Below are positions 1 to 6,664 of a stretch of DNA of 7,622 nucleotides, in pieces (the first letter of the stretch is position 1; each line of letters begins with the position of its first letter). Under the pieces are notes generated by a model. It ran no database searches and was not told the DNA's origin. It worked only from the letters and a program-made list of their open reading frames with translations. The stretch lies in assembly GCA_026397195.1 (NCBI GenBank), contig JAPLVI010000163.1, positions 1 through 7,622 on the forward strand. The letters are read 5' to 3'. The DNA is from Candidatus Berkelbacteria bacterium. GTDB lineage: Bacteria; Patescibacteriota; UBA1384; JAHJRZ01. Both the position numbers and the translations under genes were made by a program.

Positions 1-20
1 GGGGTCTAAAACCTTTATTT

Positions 21-55
21 TCATTTATGAGTAAATGAGATTATATCCATATAAT
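21..55 (+). promoter_or_regulatory. Candidate promoter with overlapping dyad, upstream of the zinc-ribbon gene
   Basis: A perfect TATAAT lies at 50-55, about 50 bases before the ATG at 107. No good -35 box sits 17 bases upstream; that place is taken by a perfect inverted repeat, TCATTTA-TGAG-TAAATGA (21-38). A dyad over the -35 region could be an operator for a regulator that blocks or replaces -35 contact. In such AT-rich DNA a TATAAT alone is weak evidence, so the promoter is tentative and the operator role is inference. Confidence 0.35.
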
Positions 56-106
56 TATGAAAGTAAATATACGAAGTATAGTGGTTAAGAATATTAAAGG
101 AATACT

Positions 107-454
107 ATGGCAAAAGAAGAAGGCGAAAAATTAATCTGTAAAATTTGTGGCAAAGAGTTTGTTTTTTCTAAGGGAGAACAAGAATTCTTTGCAGAGAAAG
201 GACTTAAAAATATTCCCAAATCCTGCCCTGAATGTCGCGAGACAAGAAGAAAGGGTGAAGAACCAATGCTAGAAGTCAAATGCGATAAATGTGGCAAGGC
301 TGGTCTTTTCCGCAAAAAAATAGAGGCCAAACGTGTCCTTTGTGCTGAATGTTATACCAAAGAAAAATCCGCCAAAACGCCACAGGGTGGCGATTTAGGC
401 GGACCCGCCTCAATGGCTCCAGGAGAGCCTTTGGGCGGGGAGGAAAAGGCTTAA
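107..454 (+). CDS. Small double zinc-ribbon protein
   Basis: A 115-residue soluble protein with two zinc-binding modules. The first has CKIC at 11-14 and CPEC at 40-43, with the spacer pattern FVFSKGEQEFF...KGL...P typical of the 'probable zinc-ribbon' family. The second has CDKC at 59-62 and CAEC at 79-82, giving a second four-cysteine site. The C-terminal 30 or so residues are rich in Gly, Pro, Ala and Glu and look disordered. The start is well supported: AAAGGA at 96-101 sits five bases before the ATG. Members of this family are common small proteins in CPR genomes. A role in nucleic acid or ribosome binding is plausible from the fold, but no function is established and none can be read from the neighbours. 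A 14-base palindrome (AAGGCTTAAGCCTT, 446-459) covers its stop codon. It converges on rpmB. The zinc-ribbon call is sure; the role is unknown. Confidence 0.9.
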   Translation: MAKEEGEKLICKICGKEFVFSKGEQEFFAEKGLKNIPKSCPECRETRRKGEEPMLEVKCDKCGKAGLFRKKIEAKRVLCAECYTKEKSAKTPQGGDLGGPASMAPGEPLGGEEKA

Positions 455-498
455 GCCTTAATATAAAGACATTAATCCTTTGTTGACTCGCTCGCTCG

Positions 499-522
499 GA
501 AGTGAAAAAATATTTTCACTTC
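499..522. terminator. Hairpin between convergent genes, possible bidirectional terminator
   Basis: GAAGTGAAAA (499-508) and TTTTCACTTC (513-522) form a perfect 10-bp stem with a 4-base loop. It lies between the 3' ends of the zinc-ribbon gene (stop at 454) and rpmB (stop at 528), so it would be transcribed at the end of either message. Neither side has a clean U-tract after the stem; instead CGAGCG-type repeats flank it (CTCGCTCGCTCG on the left, CTCGCTACGCTCG on the right). Intrinsic termination is therefore only a fair guess; an mRNA 3'-end stabiliser is the main alternative. Confidence 0.5.
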
Positions 523-527
523 TCTCG

Positions 528-701
528 CTACGCTCGGCAATAGTCCATTTTTTTCAAGCAACGCGAACAGACAAGTTTCGTTTTATCTTGAATTCTAACC
601 TTATGGAGATTGGCTTTAAATGCTCGCTTCGTTCGTCTTTTAGAATGAGAAACGTTTTGGCCAAAACTTTTTCGTCTTTGGCAAATGTAACATCCGCCCA
701 T
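528..701 (-). CDS. rpmB: 50S ribosomal protein bL28, short zinc-ribbon form
   Basis: A 57-residue basic protein read on the minus strand, ATG at 701-699 and TAG at 530-528. It carries the bL28 signature GQNVSHS (14-20) followed by TKRAFKANL (24-32), which matches the GNNVSHxxxxTKRxFxPNL core of the family. Two CxxC pairs, C4/C7 and C45/C48, form a zinc ribbon of the type known in C+ versions of this protein. bL28 is a structural protein of the large ribosomal subunit. At 57 residues it is shorter than the roughly 63-78 usual elsewhere, in line with trimmed CPR ribosomal proteins. The next in-frame codon upstream that could matter is a TAA at 719-717, and no other ATG lies between, so the start is fixed unless a rare ATT is used. 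No Shine-Dalgarno is visible in the short AT-rich leader. It has its own promoter (727-755). A plus-strand reading frame across this region is only its antisense shadow. Confidence 0.92.
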   Translation of the reverse strand: MGGCYICQRRKSFGQNVSHSKRRTKRAFKANLHKVRIQDKTKLVCSRCLKKMDYCRA

Positions 702-726
702 ATAAAAAATTAATTGTTAGATTCAT

Positions 727-755
727 ATCATAACAAAGAAAGGATTATCGGTCAA
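727..755 (-). promoter_or_regulatory. rpmB promoter (TTGACC, 17 bp, TATGAT)
   Basis: Read on the minus strand, TTGACC (755-750) and TATGAT (732-727) are separated by exactly 17 bases, five of six matches each to the sigma-70 consensus. The predicted start of transcription is near 720, about 19 bases before the bL28 ATG, giving a very short leader. The promoter occupies the gap to the divergent M50 gene and ends a few bases before that gene's first possible ATG. Confidence 0.7.
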
Positions 756-760
756 GTCAA

Positions 761-1408
761 ATGTTAATTCTTTTTTTAGCACTCTCAAATAAACCAGGCA
801 TGATATACTATGTAATTGGTGCTTTGCTCGGAATTTTTATTGGCATAGTCGTCCATGAATATGCCCACGCCTGGATGGCAAATCGCCTTGGCGACCCTAC
901 TGCTAAAAATTTGGGGAGATTGACATTGAATCCTTTGCGTCATCTTGATCCATTGGGGACTATAATGTTGCTTGTCATCGGAATCGGTTGGGGAAAACCA
1001 GTCCCCTATAATCCAGACTACTTGCGTCATGGCAAAAAAGACGAACTAAAAATTGCTCTTGCTGGTCCAACCATAAATGTCATATTTGCTATGATTTTCG
1101 CCTTGCCATACCGTTTTTTGTTTCTTAACCCAAATCTTGTTGAAAATCCATTTTTTATTATTACTGGTGCGATGACAGAATTCTTATTACTATTGGCTGT
1201 CTTTAATATCTTGCCTATCCCCCCGCTTGACGGTTCAAAAATAATTTTTATTTTTGTTTCTGATAAAACAAGATTATCCTTAGAAAAAATAGGTCCATTA
1301 ATTTTAATCGGACTTCTTTTTATAAATTATTTTTTTAGAATTAATATTTTTGGATTTCTTTGGCTAGCTGTATTCTGGCTAGCACATTTTGTCCGTACTT
1401 TTCCATAA
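761..1408 (+). CDS. M50 site-2-type membrane metalloprotease, short single-domain form
   Basis: A 215-residue polytopic membrane protein of peptidase family M50. The zinc-binding HEYAH (32-36) lies in the first strong membrane helix, and the second catalytic motif, LPIPPLDG (151-158), supplies the Asp that completes the metal site. Between them are GDPTAKNLGRLTLNPLRHLDPLG (two pieces at 44-66) and GKPVPYNP (78-85), all typical of the compact site-2 protease group. About four to six hydrophobic segments are visible, and there is no PDZ or CBS domain. Such enzymes cut membrane-embedded substrates, often anti-sigma factors or signal-peptide remnants; the substrate here is unknown. The start is uncertain: the ATG at 761 has no Shine-Dalgarno at proper distance (AAAGGA at 739-744 is too far), and ATG at 800 (residue 14) would still leave a full helix before HEYAH. 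No clear promoter of its own was found. It is divergent from rpmB and followed by the RNA island. Confidence 0.92.
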   Translation: MLILFLALSNKPGMIYYVIGALLGIFIGIVVHEYAHAWMANRLGDPTAKNLGRLTLNPLRHLDPLGTIMLLVIGIGWGKPVPYNPDYLRHGKKDELKIALAGPTINVIFAMIFALPYRFLFLNPNLVENPFFIITGAMTEFLLLLAVFNILPIPPLDGSKIIFIFVSDKTRLSLEKIGPLILIGLLFINYFFRINIFGFLWLAVFWLAHFVRTFP

Positions 1409-1419
1409 TCGAACCTATA

Positions 1420-1448
1420 TTGTCACCTTAATACCTTTATGATAAACT
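1420..1448 (+). promoter_or_regulatory. Candidate promoter of the 6S-like RNA
   Basis: TTGTCA (1420-1425) and TAAACT (1443-1448) are 17 bases apart. The -35 matches five of six positions; the -10 matches four, including the key T1, A2 and T6. The predicted start of transcription, about seven bases after the -10, is G1455, the very first base of the long stem described next. That agreement supports both calls. A better-looking TATGAT at 1438-1443 lacks a -35 at proper spacing. Confidence 0.45.
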
Positions 1449-1454
1449 TGAATT

Positions 1455-1597
1455 GCTCTATTCTCGGAATGTTTATTGACCGAACATTTTTTACATTGGG
1501 AGCCCGAAGTCCCCGACTCCCTTGGGGGTCGGGGCAGAGCACCCACCTAGGACTTTGCGATCAATAAATCCGGGATTAGAGCTAGATTTTATTTTTT
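1455..1597 (+). ncRNA. ssrS: Rod-shaped structured RNA, probable 6S RNA
   Basis: The segment folds on itself almost end to end. The closing stem pairs 1455-1468 with 1569-1582 (14 positions, one T-T mismatch, one G-U), then after a 3-base bulge pairs TTTATTGA (1472-1479) with TCAATAAA (1561-1568). A central bubble follows (about 1483-1497 against 1545-1557). Beyond it GGGAGC (1498-1503) pairs with GCACCC (1539-1544) around one A-A mismatch, and a 10-bp GC-rich terminal stem runs from 1511-1520 to 1525-1534. A long closing stem, a central bubble bordered by G-C pairs and a terminal stem are the 6S RNA plan: 6S mimics an open promoter and sequesters the housekeeping RNA polymerase holoenzyme. 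At about 128 nt plus a T-rich tail (1587-1597, terminator-like) it is shorter than the usual 160-200 nt. The assignment is by architecture only; another regulatory RNA is possible. A tRNA gene starts three bases after the tail, so the two may share a transcript. Confidence 0.55.
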
Positions 1598-1600
1598 CTA

Positions 1601-1675
1601 CGGGGCATAGCTTAGCTGGCCCAAAGCGCCAGGCTGGGGGTCTGGAGACCGGCAGTTCAAATCTGCCTGCCCCGA
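1601..1675 (+). tRNA. tRNA-Pro (anticodon GGG)
   Basis: All four arms are present. The acceptor stem CGGGGCA (1601-1607) pairs perfectly with TGCCCCG (1668-1674), discriminator A1675. The D stem is GCTT/AAGC (1610-1613, 1624-1627). The anticodon stem is CCAGG/TCTGG (1629-1633, 1641-1645) with loop CTGGGGG, which puts GGG at 1636-1638 and G at position 37. The T arm is GGCAG-TTCAAAT-CTGCC (1651-1667) and the variable loop has five bases. The C1-G72 pair, A73, and G35/G36 are the known identity elements of bacterial tRNA-Pro. GGG reads CCC and CCU. The 3' CCA is not encoded, so it must be added by the CCA-adding enzyme. It sits right after the 6S-like RNA and 29 bases before the next CDS. Confidence 0.97.
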
Positions 1676-1704
1676 TTAATAAAGTTTGATCACATTCTAA
1701 AAAT

Positions 1705-3873
1705 ATGAACGAAGATGCCACCTTACAAACAGCCAAAATCCTAACTGCCAACAAACTTCCAGATAGGTTTCTTGATACTAAAATTTATGAACCGACTGCT
1801 CCCGAGGAATCTATTTATGGCAATACATATATTTTGGTAGAAGTGACAACTCCTTGGTTTCCTACGGCTAAAATAACCAAGCTCATCAGAAATACATTTC
1901 TTGAAGAGTATTATCATGGAAGTTTTAATCGAGCTGAAGTAAAGAGATTTGAGGATGGTCTAAAAGCAGTCAACAAGAAGCTTTCGGATCTTGCTGGTGC
2001 CGGACAGATAGAATGGATAGGCAATTTAAATGCCATTATTTCCACAATTAGCGATAATCGGCTTTATCTTTCTCATACTGGTACAGCTGAGGCATATTTA
2101 TTCAGAAAAAATAAAATCTCTCATATTACTGAAGGTGAAGATGTCCCCAAAAATCCAACACCCATTCAAACTTTCTCTGCACTCATTAATGGTGATCTCG
2201 AACGTGAAGATCGTCTTGTTCTTTCTAATTCAGAGATGTATAATTTTGTCTCGATTGATACACTAAGAAATGCGGTTGACCAAATTTCTCCCAATAGTGC
2301 TGTTGATGAGGTGGCCAATATTCTTTATCGGGAAAAAGCTGACAAAGTTAATGCTATTTTTATTTATCTCTCAGGTGATAATTCGATCGATGCTAAGGCT
2401 GCCACTGCGCTTCCAGATACTATTTTTCTGGATAATCCTGAAGCCGCTGGTTCAATCTTTAAAAAAGGACTTAAGCCAAAAAATATTCTTGCCACATCCA
2501 AAAGCGGCATAACATCAATTGGGTCCGCAGTTTTAGGAATAATTGACTTTTTCGCTTCACTCTTTAAACGTAAAAAGAAAGAAGAAATTGAGCCTAAAAA
2601 AGAAAAACTAAAAAATGAACCGATACAGGACTTATCTTATATGACAAGCTCAATTGACCTTAATCTCTCTCATGGTAGAGATAGAACAAGAAAAACAACA
2701 GCTTCTGGTATCTTTTCTATCTTTGGAATCGCCTTTAATTGGCTTAGAGGACTTAATAAAAAATGGCTTTATGGTGGTATTGCTTTTATAATTATTCTCT
2801 TAGTTGTCGGGGGTATATATTTTAAGATGAGCAGCCAAACAAAAAATTCAAATGATCTTTCTACGATCGTAAGCGCCGCACAAGAGAAAATAAATTCAGC
2901 TGATACTCAAGCAGCTTTACATAATGATTTAGGGGCAAGAAATTTACTTTTAGAAGCGCGTACAATGCTTGAAGATATTAAAGATAAACCCAAGAGCCCA
3001 GTCGAAGTGATTATCCTCCTAGAAAAAATACAAGAAAAATTGGATAAGGTTAATAAAGTAATCCACATTGATAATCCCAAAGAACTTGCTAATCTCTCCT
3101 CAATTGCATCAAATATCGATGCTAAAAATCTAATTTATTTAAATGGTGCCCTTTATGCGATAAATATTAAAGGAACAGAATTAATCGCCACCATTGTCGA
3201 TAAAGGTGACAAACAAATCCTAACCAAGATTCCCTCTGATGCAGGCGAGGCACAAACTTTAACAAGTTACGATAATGATAGAATCCTTGTTGTTGAAACA
3301 TCAAAGGCACGAGTTTTTGAATTTAGTTTAAAAACTAATAAACTTGAGGAAAAAAAGAATGCCCAGGAAATTGCCTTCCCCGATGCCAATGCCATTAGTA
3401 CTTACCTATCTACTCTATACTTTTTAAATAAAGACGAAGGCACAATGCTTAAATTTGCTCATTCAGGTGCTGGCTATGACAAAGGCAGGAATATTTATAA
3501 AGAAGGAGTAGTTAATATAAAGGATATCAATTCTTTTGCCATTGATGGTAATATTTATCTTTTGTTTGATAACGGCATAATCGAAAAAACACTCAAAGGA
3601 AGTATTGATTCTAATTTTAAAGTGAAAAATATCCCCGAACCAAATTCAAGCCTTGAATCCCCTAATCAAATGGTAACTAGTGCCGATCTAACTTCGCTTT
3701 ATGTCTTGGAAAATAAAAAACATCGAGTTATTGAGCTTAATAAAAATGGTGATTACTTACGACAATTTACTTTCAAAGATAATATTGGTGATATTAATAG
3801 CTTCTCCGTAAATGAAAAAGCCAAAAAGCTATATCTCTTGGCAAGCAATAAAATCTTCGAGATAGATCTCTAA
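1705..3873 (+). CDS. PP2C-like pseudophosphatase domain, membrane helix and propeller-like domain
   Basis: A 722-residue membrane protein of unknown function. Residues about 38-224 follow the PPM/PP2C fold by pattern: a first strand GNTYILVEV (39-47), a core segment RLYLSHTGTAEAYLFR at 119-134 where active enzymes have a GDSRxYxxR-like turn, GDLEREDRLVLSNS (163-176) for GD...L.SDG, and a last strand KVNAIFIYLSG (214-224) for the DNxTxxxx strand. The usual metal-binding aspartates are absent at these places (EVTT, TGTA, SNS, VN), so catalysis is unlikely. A Lys/Glu-rich linker (about 289-306) leads to one membrane helix (354-373); positive charges before it predict N-in, C-out. A helical, coiled-coil-prone stalk (about 385-452) and a beta-rich region (457-722) with repeated LYxL...IxEF-like units, such as SLYVLENKKHRVIELNKNG, follow; this suggests a propeller outside the membrane. 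The first in-frame ATG follows a TGA at 1687, without a clear Shine-Dalgarno. The tRNA lies directly upstream. Domain order is well supported; role is not known. Confidence 0.85.
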   Translation: MNEDATLQTAKILTANKLPDRFLDTKIYEPTAPEESIYGNTYILVEVTTPWFPTAKITKLIRNTFLEEYYHGSFNRAEVKRFEDGLKAVNKKLSDLAGAGQIEWIGNLNAIISTISDNRLYLSHTGTAEAYLFRKNKISHITEGEDVPKNPTPIQTFSALINGDLEREDRLVLSNSEMYNFVSIDTLRNAVDQISPNSAVDEVANILYREKADKVNAIFIYLSGDNSIDAKAATALPDTIFLDNPEAAGSIFKKGLKPKNILATSKSGITSIGSAVLGIIDFFASLFKRKKKEEIEPKKEKLKNEPIQDLSYMTSSIDLNLSHGRDRTRKTTASGIFSIFGIAFNWLRGLNKKWLYGGIAFIIILLVVGGIYFKMSSQTKNSNDLSTIVSAAQEKINSADTQAALHNDLGARNLLLEARTMLEDIKDKPKSPVEVIILLEKIQEKLDKVNKVIHIDNPKELANLSSIASNIDAKNLIYLNGALYAINIKGTELIATIVDKGDKQILTKIPSDAGEAQTLTSYDNDRILVVETSKARVFEFSLKTNKLEEKKNAQEIAFPDANAISTYLSTLYFLNKDEGTMLKFAHSGAGYDKGRNIYKEGVVNIKDINSFAIDGNIYLLFDNGIIEKTLKGSIDSNFKVKNIPEPNSSLESPNQMVTSADLTSLYVLENKKHRVIELNKNGDYLRQFTFKDNIGDINSFSVNEKAKKLYLLASNKIFEIDL

Positions 3874-3887
3874 AAAATATTTAAGAA

Positions 3888-5477
3888 TTACATTTTTTCA
3901 GGCGCATTGACCCCTAAAAGATTCAATGTATTTTTTAAAACAATTTGAGTTGCCTTAATTAAAGCAAGTCGGGATTGTTTGACTTTTTCATTTTTTGCTT
4001 TAATGACGGGACAATTTTTATAAAATTGATGAAATCTTTTGGCAAGTAAAATTCCATAATGCGGCAGATGATGAACTTCAAGACTGTGACTTATTTCCTC
4101 AATTAAATCGGGAAACTTTATAAGCTCTTTGATCAATTTTTGTTCAAACTTATTTTTATATATCAATCTTTTTGTTTCGTTATTTGCTTCATTTTTTCTT
4201 AAAATCCCGGCAATTCTGGCGATGGCATATTGCAAATAATAAACAGGGTTTTCTTTTGATTCTTTTTTGGCAAGCTCCAAATCAAAATCAAAATGAGTAT
4301 TGGGACTGTTCATTAACATCATCATCCTAAAAGCATCTTTACCCACTGCATCTAAAACTTGGTCTGCCATAACATAAATCCCTTCTCGTTTGGCCATGCG
4401 TTCAATCTTGTCACCGTGTTTTAATCTAACGTATTGATACAATAGAATTTTAAGTTTATCACTTTCGAGATCAAGCGAAGCTAGAGCTTCCTTAATTCGG
4501 GGCATATGACCATAATGATTTGAGCCCCAAACATCAATCAATGTATCGAAACCACGATCAAATTTATCCTTATGATAAGCAATATCATTAGCATAATAAG
4601 TAGGAGTTTTAGCTTTATCAGAACGAACCAAAACACATTCACGGTCTTCCAAAAACTTCTGGTTCTTGCCTGCAAACCATATCGCCCCATCTTTAATCTT
4701 CGTCTCGCCTTTCTTTTTTAATTCCTCAATTACTTTTTGTGTTTTACCACTTGAGAGTATTTCACTTTCACAAATAAACTTATCGTACTTTATTCCGATA
4801 CGAGAAAGGGATTCTTTAATCTCATCCATCATTTCATCAATGCCATTCTTGGCAAGATCGGCCACATCATCTGAATCAGGTATTTTCTTGGCAATCTCCT
4901 GCATATAGCTACCTGGGTATCCTTTTTCCGGAAATTCAATTTCATCTTTTGCTCCCTTTTTCTTCCAATATAACAAGGTCTCGCCAAAATGCATCACCTG
5001 GCTGCCAATATCATTAACATAGAATTCTCGTTCAACTTTGGCACCGTCCGCCTCTAAAATATTGGCAATTACATCTCCTAAAGGTCCACCGCGGGCATTT
5101 CCCAAATGTAAAGGACCAGTCGGGTTAGCTGAAACAAATTCAACTTGAATACTCTCCCCCTTGCCTTCAGGATTTCTGCCAAATTTTTCTTTTGCTTTTA
5201 GAATATTTTTTACGCTTTCAACTAAAAATGATTGAGAAAGCTCAAAATTAATAAAACCGTTTTTTTCTTCGGCCCTGGTAATCATCTCATTTTTGGGCAA
5301 GTTTTTAATAATTGCTCTGCTGTTTTCGCTCGGTTTTTTACCATTTTTGATGGTCAAAGCCGCCTGCGTTGAATAATCACCAAAATCGCTCTTCGATATT
5401 AAAATATTAGGCAGATCAAATCCTGCCCTACTTGCCGCTTCATCAACCATTTTTTTTAGCTCTTCTTTTACCCTCAT
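3888..5477 (-). CDS. argS: Arginyl-tRNA synthetase
   Basis: A 529-residue class I synthetase that charges tRNA-Arg with arginine in the cytoplasm. The signature SANPTGPLHLGNARGG (116-131) holds the HIGH-type motif HLGN (124-127). YVNDIGSQ (153-160), WGSNHYGHMPRIKEAL (317-332) and NPVYYLQYAIARI (410-422) are all ArgRS landmarks. RMAKREG (360-366) occupies the place of the KMSKS loop, which is usually degenerate in ArgRS. The C-terminal third, with PHYGILLAKRFHQFY (472-486) and a final LLGVNAPEKM, is the DALR anticodon-binding domain and appears complete. It is somewhat shorter than the usual 550-580 residues, mainly through a trimmed N-terminal domain. The start ATG (5477-5475) overlaps the tyrS stop as ATGA, implying translational coupling. 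Its 3' end lies 14 bases from the convergent 722-residue gene, with no clear terminator in between (only a weak A/T pairing around 3872-3898). Confidence 0.97.
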   Translation of the reverse strand: MRVKEELKKMVDEAASRAGFDLPNILISKSDFGDYSTQAALTIKNGKKPSENSRAIIKNLPKNEMITRAEEKNGFINFELSQSFLVESVKNILKAKEKFGRNPEGKGESIQVEFVSANPTGPLHLGNARGGPLGDVIANILEADGAKVEREFYVNDIGSQVMHFGETLLYWKKKGAKDEIEFPEKGYPGSYMQEIAKKIPDSDDVADLAKNGIDEMMDEIKESLSRIGIKYDKFICESEILSSGKTQKVIEELKKKGETKIKDGAIWFAGKNQKFLEDRECVLVRSDKAKTPTYYANDIAYHKDKFDRGFDTLIDVWGSNHYGHMPRIKEALASLDLESDKLKILLYQYVRLKHGDKIERMAKREGIYVMADQVLDAVGKDAFRMMMLMNSPNTHFDFDLELAKKESKENPVYYLQYAIARIAGILRKNEANNETKRLIYKNKFEQKLIKELIKFPDLIEEISHSLEVHHLPHYGILLAKRFHQFYKNCPVIKAKNEKVKQSRLALIKATQIVLKNTLNLLGVNAPEKM

Positions 5478-6664
5478 TTTTTAGCCTTGATGCGTAAAAA
5501 CTTCCTTTTACCAACCTGGATCACCATGCCATCATGAATGCAAATAGGCGCTTCAATATCTTCGATTTTTGTCTTATCAATCTTCACCCCACCGCCGGCA
5601 ACCAGCCGCTTGGCTTCGCTTTTGCTTTTAACAAATTTGAGGTCAACTAAAAGTTGGGGTAAATCGTTACAGGTGCCCAATTTCCATTCGACTTCAGGCA
5701 TTTCTTCGGGCACTAATTTTTTTGCAAAAATTAAATTAAATCTCTCCCTCGCTTTTTCTGCCGCTTTTTTGCCGTGAAAACGAGTCACAATTTCGATAGC
5801 CAGTCTTTCTTTTATCTCTTTGGGGTTTTCATCTAATTTTAAATCACGTTCAAACTCCTCAATTTCAAAATCTTCCAAATTTGTCACCAATTTAAAATAG
5901 TCAATTACCATTTCGTCACGAATGGACATCACTTTGCCATACATTTCATTTGGATCCTCTGAAACCCCGATGTAATTACCAAGTGATTTGCTCATTTTTT
6001 TCTTTCCGTCAATACCAATTAACAAAGGCAAGGTAATAATGTCTTGGGGTTTTTGATCCATTCGGCGTTGGATTATTCTTCCAGCCAGTAAATTAAACTT
6101 TTGGTCTGTCCCGCCAATTTCGATATCAGCCTTGAGCATCACTGAATCATAAGCTTGCATTATGGGATATAGTCCTTCATGATAACGAACATCAGAGCCT
6201 GTTTTGATTCTTTTTTCAAAATCATCTCGTTCAACAATCCGGGATAGCGAAAATTTTGAGGCAATCTTAATCACCTCGGCCAAAGTCATTTTTTGATACC
6301 ATTCGCTATTACGCCTTATCTCAATTTTCTTAATATCTAAAATTTTGCCCACTTGGTCAAAATAAGTCTTGGCGTTCTTTTCGATATCTTCCTCTGATAA
6401 AATTGGTCTTGTTTTTGATTTTCCTGACGGATCCCCTACTCTAGCCGTATAATCACCAATCAGAAAAATAATTATATGTCCGGCTTCCTGAAACTGGCGT
6501 AATTTGTCCAAAGCGATAATATGTCCCAGATGAAGGTCTGGGCTAGTTGGATCAGCTCCAAATTTAACGCGAAGTTTCTTGCCACTTGCGAGTCTCTTTA
6601 TCAGTGACTTCTCGTCTATGATTTCAACTACATTATGTTTTAAGATTGATTTATTTTTATCCAT
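5474..6664 (-). CDS. tyrS: Tyrosyl-tRNA synthetase (TyrZ-like)
   Basis: A 396-residue class I synthetase that charges tRNA-Tyr. The ATP-binding HIGH motif is HLGH (45-48) within KFGADPTSPDLHLGH, and KMSKS is intact at 223-227. YPIMQAYD (166-173) supplies the Tyr, Gln and Asp of the tyrosine pocket, followed by GGTDQKFN (184-191). The N-terminal KFGADPT form and total length fit the TyrZ branch rather than the TyrS branch of E. coli. Residues about 333-393 form an S4 RNA-binding domain that contacts the tRNA. It is the first gene of a two-gene operon with argS. The ATG at 6664 lies about 30 bases after the predicted transcription start; no Shine-Dalgarno is visible. A minimal out-of-frame reading frame of six codons (6677-6657) overlaps the start but has no support beyond its existence. 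It ends with TGA, so TGA is a stop in this organism. Confidence 0.97.
   Translation of the reverse strand: MDKNKSILKHNVVEIIDEKSLIKRLASGKKLRVKFGADPTSPDLHLGHIIALDKLRQFQEAGHIIIFLIGDYTARVGDPSGKSKTRPILSEEDIEKNAKTYFDQVGKILDIKKIEIRRNSEWYQKMTLAEVIKIASKFSLSRIVERDDFEKRIKTGSDVRYHEGLYPIMQAYDSVMLKADIEIGGTDQKFNLLAGRIIQRRMDQKPQDIITLPLLIGIDGKKKMSKSLGNYIGVSEDPNEMYGKVMSIRDEMVIDYFKLVTNLEDFEIEEFERDLKLDENPKEIKERLAIEIVTRFHGKKAAEKARERFNLIFAKKLVPEEMPEVEWKLGTCNDLPQLLVDLKFVKSKSEAKRLVAGGGVKIDKTKIEDIEAPICIHDGMVIQVGKRKFLRIKAKK

Noticed and set aside
68..80. TATAC-GAA-GTATA dyad reminiscent of a lox half-site string.
   Set aside because: Only 5-bp arms, no second half-site or recombinase gene; a chance match in AT-rich DNA.
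446..459. AAGGCTTAAGCCTT palindrome over the zinc-ribbon stop codon.
   Set aside because: Perfect but short, with no loop for an RNA hairpin and no other sign of function.
480..713. Plus-strand open frame of 77 codons between the zinc-ribbon gene and the M50 gene.
   Set aside because: It lies antisense to rpmB, has no ribosome site, and its peptide resembles nothing; the minus-strand bL28 explains the region.
1491..1754. Minus-strand open frame of 87 codons across the tRNA.
   Set aside because: It is the antisense reading of the tRNA-Pro gene and the 6S-like RNA; the GRFEL...SRPPAW type of peptide is a known spurious translation of tRNA genes.
2030..2512. Additional plus-strand frames inside the 722-residue gene and similar frames in argS and tyrS.
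   Set aside because: They are out-of-frame or antisense shadows within well-supported genes.
3872..3898. AAAAAAT...ATTTTTT pairing between the convergent propeller gene and argS ends as a terminator.
   Set aside because: Seven A-T pairs with a 13-base loop is a weak stem in AT-rich sequence and lies partly within coding DNA.
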